A stretch of DNA of 64,000 nt. It comes from TK10-74A sp965263065 (GTDB lineage Bacteria > Chloroflexota > Dehalococcoidia > Bin125). Under the pieces are notes generated by a model. The model searched no databases. It was given only the letters and a program-made list of their open reading frames with translations, and was not told where the DNA came from. The translations under genes and the position numbers were made by a program. The stretch is taken from NCBI GenBank assembly GCA_965263065.1, contig CBDHGH010000003.1:992001-1056000 (forward strand), read 5' to 3'. Of the stretch, positions 60,499 through 64,000 are shown in pieces (the first letter of the stretch is position 1; every line of letters starts with the position of its first letter).

Positions 60499-60720
60499 AT
60501 GAGAGACCTCCCACCAGCACTAGGCCTGATCGGGATCGGTTGGTACGTCGCAACCTGCATCGTTCTGGGGACGGTCGCCGGGCTCTGGATCGATGACGCA
60601 CTGGGCGCGAAGCCGGTGTGCACGCTGCTCGGCATCGCTGTGGGGCTGCTCACGGCGGGGTACGGTGGCTACCGCATGTTGATCGACGTAGTCCGGCCGG
60701 CGAGGCAGCGGCGGCGCTAG
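60499..60720 (+). CDS. ATP synthase-associated AtpZ/AtpI-like membrane protein
   Basis: A 73-residue two-helix membrane protein (LGLIGIGWYVATCIVLGTVAGLWIDDALG then CTLLGIAVGLLTAGYGGYRML). This pattern matches the AtpZ/AtpI accessory proteins found first in atp operons and implicated in c-ring assembly or Ca/Mg transport. ATG is chosen; a TTG 21 bases upstream is possible. It leads the atp operon. Confidence 0.85.
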   Translation: MRDLPPALGLIGIGWYVATCIVLGTVAGLWIDDALGAKPVCTLLGIAVGLLTAGYGGYRMLIDVVRPARQRRR

Positions 60721-60742
60721 CCGCCCAGCGGGGGACGACGGA

Positions 60743-62335
60743 GTGCCACAGCGGCACCGCGGCAAACTGATCGGGCTGCTGTGCCTGGGGCTGATCGTCC
60801 TGGGCTTCGTCCTGATCAAAGCGCCCACCCCGATCATCTCGATCGCGGCCGAGCCCATCATCGACGGTGGCTACACCATCACGAACACGATGATCTCCGC
60901 CTGGGTGGTCATCGTCCTGCTGGCCCTGATCGTCTTCTGGCTCTACTTCACCAAGCTGCGCAACATCGAGAAAGCGATGGTGCCCAGCGGCTTCCAGAAC
61001 GTCATCGAGGCCCTGCTCGACGCCTTCTTCGGCATCGTCAAGCTGGTCGCCGGGGAGACCAACGGCCGCCGCTTCTTCCCCGTCGTGGCCTCGATCTTCC
61101 TGATCCTGCTGTTCGCCAACTGGTTCGGCCTCTTCCCCTGGAACAACTCCTTCGGGCGCACGGTCGACCTGCGCTTCGAGTACGTCGAGCTGCTCGAGAT
61201 CGACGTGCACCACAGCCTTGAAGACCTCGCACACGACGAGGCGCCGGCCGAGTACATCTCGCTGTTCAACACGCATTTCAGCACCTACTACTTCGACCCC
61301 ATCCCCTTCGAGACGGCCCACCTGGACGAGGCCGACGAGCGTATCGGCGCCATCCTGCGCAACGACCTGAGCGCGTCCGAACTCGCCGTGCGCGACGTCT
61401 TCGCGCGCGATCCCTTGCCAGAGGGCCTCAGCGTCGCCGAGCTCGTGCACGGCATCGAGGAGCGCATCGAGCACGGGCTGGAGGCAGCGGGCCTCACGGA
61501 GGAGGTCCGGCACCGCTACGAGGCGGACGACCTGGAGGCCGCCGTCGAGCACGCCATGCTGTTCAACTTCCCGATCGCCGTCACCGAGGTCGGCGAGCCC
61601 GAACTGTCGGGCTGGGTGATGGACAGCGGCGGCGTGAACGTCGTGCCCGTCAAGGCCGACGACTTCACCTACGACCCGTTCCTCGAACCGGTTATCGCCG
61701 GGCTCGACGGCAGCTTCGCGAACGGCCGCGTCGCCATCGACCGCGAGCCCCCCGGCGACGGCGAGGGCGCCCTGCCGGTCAGCCTCAACACGGCGCACAT
61801 CGGCATCATCCTCAAGCAGGAGCAGGCGGGCGTGATCGACATCCAGGCCGGCGTGATCGAGCGCAGCAAGGGCGTCGGCGAGATCTTCCCGCTCTTCCGC
61901 GCCATCGCGACGGACCTCAACCTGCCCCTGGCGATCGCGCTGTGGTCGTTCATCTTCGTCCAACTGTGGGGCATCCAGAGCCTGGGGCTGGGTACCAACT
62001 TCGGCAAGTTCATCGGCGTGGGCAGGGCGGCCGTGGTCAAGGGGCCCATCGGGGTCGTCGTCGGGCTGCTCGAGGTGATCTCGGAGCTGGCCCGCATCAT
62101 CTCGTTTACCTTCCGGCTTTTCGGCAACATTTTCGCCGGGGAAGTCGTGCTGTTCATGGCCGCGTTCCTGGTGCCGCTGCTGGCGGCGACGGTGTTCTAC
62201 GGCCTGGAGTTGTTCGTGGGCTTCATCCAAGCGTTCGTCTTTGCGATGCTCACGCTCGTTTTCGCGGTCACGGCGGTCTCCCACGGGGAGCACGGCCATG
62301 ATGAAGAAGAGGCAGAGGAGACTGCCGGGCACTAG
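60743..62335 (+). CDS. atpB: F0 ATP synthase subunit a with large insertion
   Basis: A 530-residue subunit a, about twice the usual length. The normal membrane core is complete: helices at 8-26, 50-70, FFPVVASIFLILLFANWFGLFPWNN (111-135), then, after a gap, DLNLPLAIALWSFIFVQLWG and the helix with essential Arg458 (FTFRLFGNIFAGEV), ending VFAMLTLVFAVTAVSHGEHGH. Residues about 137-378 (DNA 61151-61876) form a hydrophilic, Glu/Asp-rich inserted segment, in the loop that faces outside the membrane. The reading frame is continuous across it, so no error is suggested. Start is GTG 60743. Confidence 0.94.
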   Translation: MPQRHRGKLIGLLCLGLIVLGFVLIKAPTPIISIAAEPIIDGGYTITNTMISAWVVIVLLALIVFWLYFTKLRNIEKAMVPSGFQNVIEALLDAFFGIVKLVAGETNGRRFFPVVASIFLILLFANWFGLFPWNNSFGRTVDLRFEYVELLEIDVHHSLEDLAHDEAPAEYISLFNTHFSTYYFDPIPFETAHLDEADERIGAILRNDLSASELAVRDVFARDPLPEGLSVAELVHGIEERIEHGLEAAGLTEEVRHRYEADDLEAAVEHAMLFNFPIAVTEVGEPELSGWVMDSGGVNVVPVKADDFTYDPFLEPVIAGLDGSFANGRVAIDREPPGDGEGALPVSLNTAHIGIILKQEQAGVIDIQAGVIERSKGVGEIFPLFRAIATDLNLPLAIALWSFIFVQLWGIQSLGLGTNFGKFIGVGRAAVVKGPIGVVVGLLEVISELARIISFTFRLFGNIFAGEVVLFMAAFLVPLLAATVFYGLELFVGFIQAFVFAMLTLVFAVTAVSHGEHGHDEEEAEETAGH

Positions 62336-62409
62336 CGTCGGCCGACGCGCGGGCCCGGGGATGTCACAAGCAGACGGAGCGGCCGAGGGCGCCGCGGGAG
62401 GGAAACCTG

Positions 62410-62670
62410 ATGGACCTGCTACTGCAAATTGGCGACAGCGGTTTTTCCGATGGACTGAAGTTCATCGGCGCCGGCCTGGCGATCGGCTTCGGGGCGCTGG
62501 GCCCCGGAGTGGGGATCGGCTTCCTGGTGGGCAAGGCGATGGAGGCCCTGGGGCGCAACCCCGAGGCCGCCGAAGTCGTGCAGCCCAACATGATCTTGGG
62601 CATGGCCTTCGCCGAGGCGATCGGCATCTACGCCCTGGTCGTCGCGGTCATGATCGGCTTCGTCTTCTAG
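62410..62670 (+). CDS. atpE: F0 ATP synthase subunit c
   Basis: An 86-residue hairpin proteolipid. Helix one contains AGLAIGFGALGPGVGIGFL, the polar loop RNPE sits at 49-52, and helix two has the ion-binding Glu69 in AFAEAIGIYAL. The lack of a Gln in helix one and of Ser/Thr after Glu69 favours H+ over Na+ coupling. GAGGG ribosome site upstream. Confidence 0.97.
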   Translation: MDLLLQIGDSGFSDGLKFIGAGLAIGFGALGPGVGIGFLVGKAMEALGRNPEAAEVVQPNMILGMAFAEAIGIYALVVAVMIGFVF

Positions 62671-62787
62671 CGAACGGACACAGCGGGGCGGCCGCGCGGT
62701 CGCCCGCCCTCCGTTCGCCCGGCGGCGCGGCCACGCGTGTGGTGCGGCGCCGTCGCGACGACGGTCGTAGAAAGGTGAGGGGTCGCC

Positions 62788-63291
62788 GTGGATGGTCTCG
62801 GCATTAACCTCCCGAGCCTGATCACCCAGTTCATCAACTTCGGCATCCTGCTGGCGTTGTTGTGGATCTTCCTGCACAAGCCGCTGGCGCGCGTCCTCGA
62901 CGAGCGCCGCCGCCGCATCGAGGAGGGCCTGCACGCCTCCGAGACGGCGCAGGCCGAGGCGGAAGAGGCCAAGGTCCAGGCCGCGGCCCAGATCCAGGCC
63001 GGCCGCGAACAGGGCCAGGAACTCGTCGCGCAGGCGCAGGCGATCGGGCAGCGCATCGAAGCCGATGCGCGCGCCGCCGCCGGCGCCGAGAGCGAGACGA
63101 TGCTGGAGCGCGCGCGGCAAGAGATCCAGCGCGAGCGGGATCTCGCCATCGCACAACTGCGCACGGAGTTCTCCGACCTCACGATCCGCGCCGCCGAGCG
63201 CGTGATCGGACAGTCGCTGGACGCCGAGGCGCATGAACGCCTGATCGACGAAGTCCTCACGGATTCGTCGATCGCTGGCCGGCAGAATTAG
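62788..63291 (+). CDS. atpF: F0 ATP synthase subunit b
   Basis: A 167-residue peripheral-stalk subunit starting at a GTG with GAAAGGTGAGGGG upstream. One N-terminal membrane helix (LITQFINFGILLALLWIFL) then a long charged coiled coil to the C-terminus (RVIGQSLDAEAHERLID). Position between atpE and atpH is canonical. Confidence 0.95.
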   Translation: MDGLGINLPSLITQFINFGILLALLWIFLHKPLARVLDERRRRIEEGLHASETAQAEAEEAKVQAAAQIQAGREQGQELVAQAQAIGQRIEADARAAAGAESETMLERARQEIQRERDLAIAQLRTEFSDLTIRAAERVIGQSLDAEAHERLIDEVLTDSSIAGRQN

Positions 63292-63312
63292 TTGTAGGGC
63301 GAGGACCACGCG

Positions 63313-63858
63313 ATGCCGCGATCCGAAGTCGCCGCCAAGCGCTACGCCCAAGCCGCGTTCGCCATCGCGACCGCGGACGACAGCGTCGACGCCTGGCAGA
63401 CGGCGCTCGACGGCCTCGCGGCCCTGACCGCGGACCCCACCGTGGGCAGATACCTGCAGACGACCAAGGTGGAGGAGGCGACCAAGTTCGCCACCCTCGA
63501 CCATGCGCTGGCTGGCGTCGATCCGAAGGCGCGCAGCTTGGCGAAGCTGCTCGTGCGCAAGCGCCGCACGGTGCTGGCGGGCGACATCGCCAGGGTGTTC
63601 AGCGGTCTGGTCAACGTCGCGCGCGGCCGGGCCAGCGCCCGGGTGACCACCGCGCGGGCCCTGACCGACGACGGCCGGGCGTCGCTCGTGCGCAGCGTGC
63701 GCGCCAGCACCGGCGCGACGGACGTCGATCTGGATGAGCAGGTGGATCGGGACATTCTGGGCGGCGCGATCGTCCAGATCGGGGACCACATCATCGACGG
63801 CAGCGTGCGCACGCGCCTGCGTGGGCTGCGCCGCAGTATCTCCGGCAGCATCGGCTAG
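63313..63858 (+). CDS. atpH: F1 ATP synthase subunit delta
   Basis: A 181-residue OSCP/delta subunit that ties the peripheral stalk to F1. N-terminal helical domain (AAKRYAQAAFAIATADDS) and the conserved C-terminal DRDILGGAIVQIGDHIIDGSVRTRL. GAGGA precedes the ATG, 21 bases after atpF. Confidence 0.95.
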   Translation: MPRSEVAAKRYAQAAFAIATADDSVDAWQTALDGLAALTADPTVGRYLQTTKVEEATKFATLDHALAGVDPKARSLAKLLVRKRRTVLAGDIARVFSGLVNVARGRASARVTTARALTDDGRASLVRSVRASTGATDVDLDEQVDRDILGGAIVQIGDHIIDGSVRTRLRGLRRSISGSIG

Positions 63859-63865
63859 CCGGCCG

Positions 63866-63926
63866 CGGGGGACGGCTGGCCCCACGGGATCACCGGTCCC
63901 ACGGGACAGCCGGTCCCACAGGAAAG
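63866..63926 (+). repeat. short direct repeats in the atpH-atpA gap
   Basis: The 81-base gap contains three imperfect copies of GGTCCCACGGGA-like sequence (near 63877, 63895 and 63913). No stable hairpin with a T-run is seen; it may tune expression or be inert. Confidence 0.3.
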
Positions 63927-63939
63927 CGAGGAGCACAGC

Positions 63940-64000
63940 ATGGCGGTTCGACCAGAAGAGATCGCCTCCATCATCCGGCAGCAGATCGAGGGCTTCGATA
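63940..64000 (+). CDS. atpA: F1 ATP synthase subunit alpha, 5' end only
   Basis: The first 20 codons read MAVRPEEIASIIRQQIEGFD, the typical N-terminal helix of AtpA. GAGGAG lies seven bases before the ATG. The rest lies beyond the window. Confidence 0.93.
   Translation, partial: MAVRPEEIASIIRQQIEGFD

Noticed and set aside
1..64000. tRNA, rRNA, CRISPR array, transposase or prophage genes
   Set aside because: None seen on either strand; no T-loop-like motifs in the gaps, no regularly spaced repeats and no recognisable transposase or integrase frame.

Overview
The window is 64 kb of very GC-rich bacterial DNA packed with short-gap genes and containing no tRNA, rRNA, CRISPR or IS element that I can recognise. 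Gene content (an HspR-controlled chaperone cluster, a DUF951 protein, a YqeK/HIT housekeeping set, ETF plus an EtfD-like membrane Fe-S oxidoreductase, many acyl-CoA enzymes, no outer-membrane genes) suggests a monoderm-like member of the Chloroflexota, perhaps Dehalococcoidia/SAR202-like. This is inference from gene content, not a tree.

Layout. 1-0.94 kb: end of a peptide/nickel-type ABC importer, followed by a palindromic intergenic repeat. 1.1-8.7 kb: a minimal metalloprotease, a class B penicillin-binding protein with a MecA-like N-terminus, a lipoprotein, a DsbA/FrnE-family thiol oxidoreductase whose first active-site Cys is replaced by an in-frame TGA (predicted selenocysteine), an acyl-CoA dehydrogenase and a secreted protein. 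8.7-13.5 kb: stress cluster clpC-hspR-dnaJ divergent from hsp20, with two good sigma-70-type promoters between them. 13.5-21.1 kb: a 2H-like protein, a cytidylate-kinase-like protein, rimI, a heterodimeric ABC exporter and ruvB. 21.2-28.1 kb: accessory stretches holding a Panacea (SocA-type) antitoxin with a RelE/ParE-like partner, then, after housekeeping genes and an alcohol dehydrogenase, a MerR-DUF433 antitoxin with a DUF5615 PIN-like toxin, and a Fic protein whose start codon appears lost.

28.3-45.9 kb is a fatty-acid/acyl-CoA catabolism island: acyl-CoA dehydrogenase, three enoyl-CoA hydratase-family genes, two degenerate SDR-like proteins, one canonical SDR, an MBL hydrolase, an N-terminal-nucleophile amidase, an acyl-CoA ligase, then etfD-etfB-etfA. 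Electrons from the acyl-CoA dehydrogenases would pass through EtfAB to EtfD and the quinone pool. Inside it lies a 331-bp tandem duplication carrying a strongly structured GC-rich element and the 5' end of clpS.

45.9-60.4 kb is mixed housekeeping: coaE, a MoxR/NorQ-type AAA ATPase with a NorD-like VWA protein and a phosphodiesterase between them, CinA, ComB, PyrF, DUF951, an MFS exporter and a bifunctional nuclease. 60.5-64 kb is the start of the F-type ATP synthase operon (atpI/Z-B-E-F-H-A); its subunit a carries a roughly 240-residue hydrophilic insertion. The most noteworthy points are the predicted selenoprotein, the enlarged AtpB, the duplicated structured element at clpS, the toxin-antitoxin modules and the Fic start anomaly.
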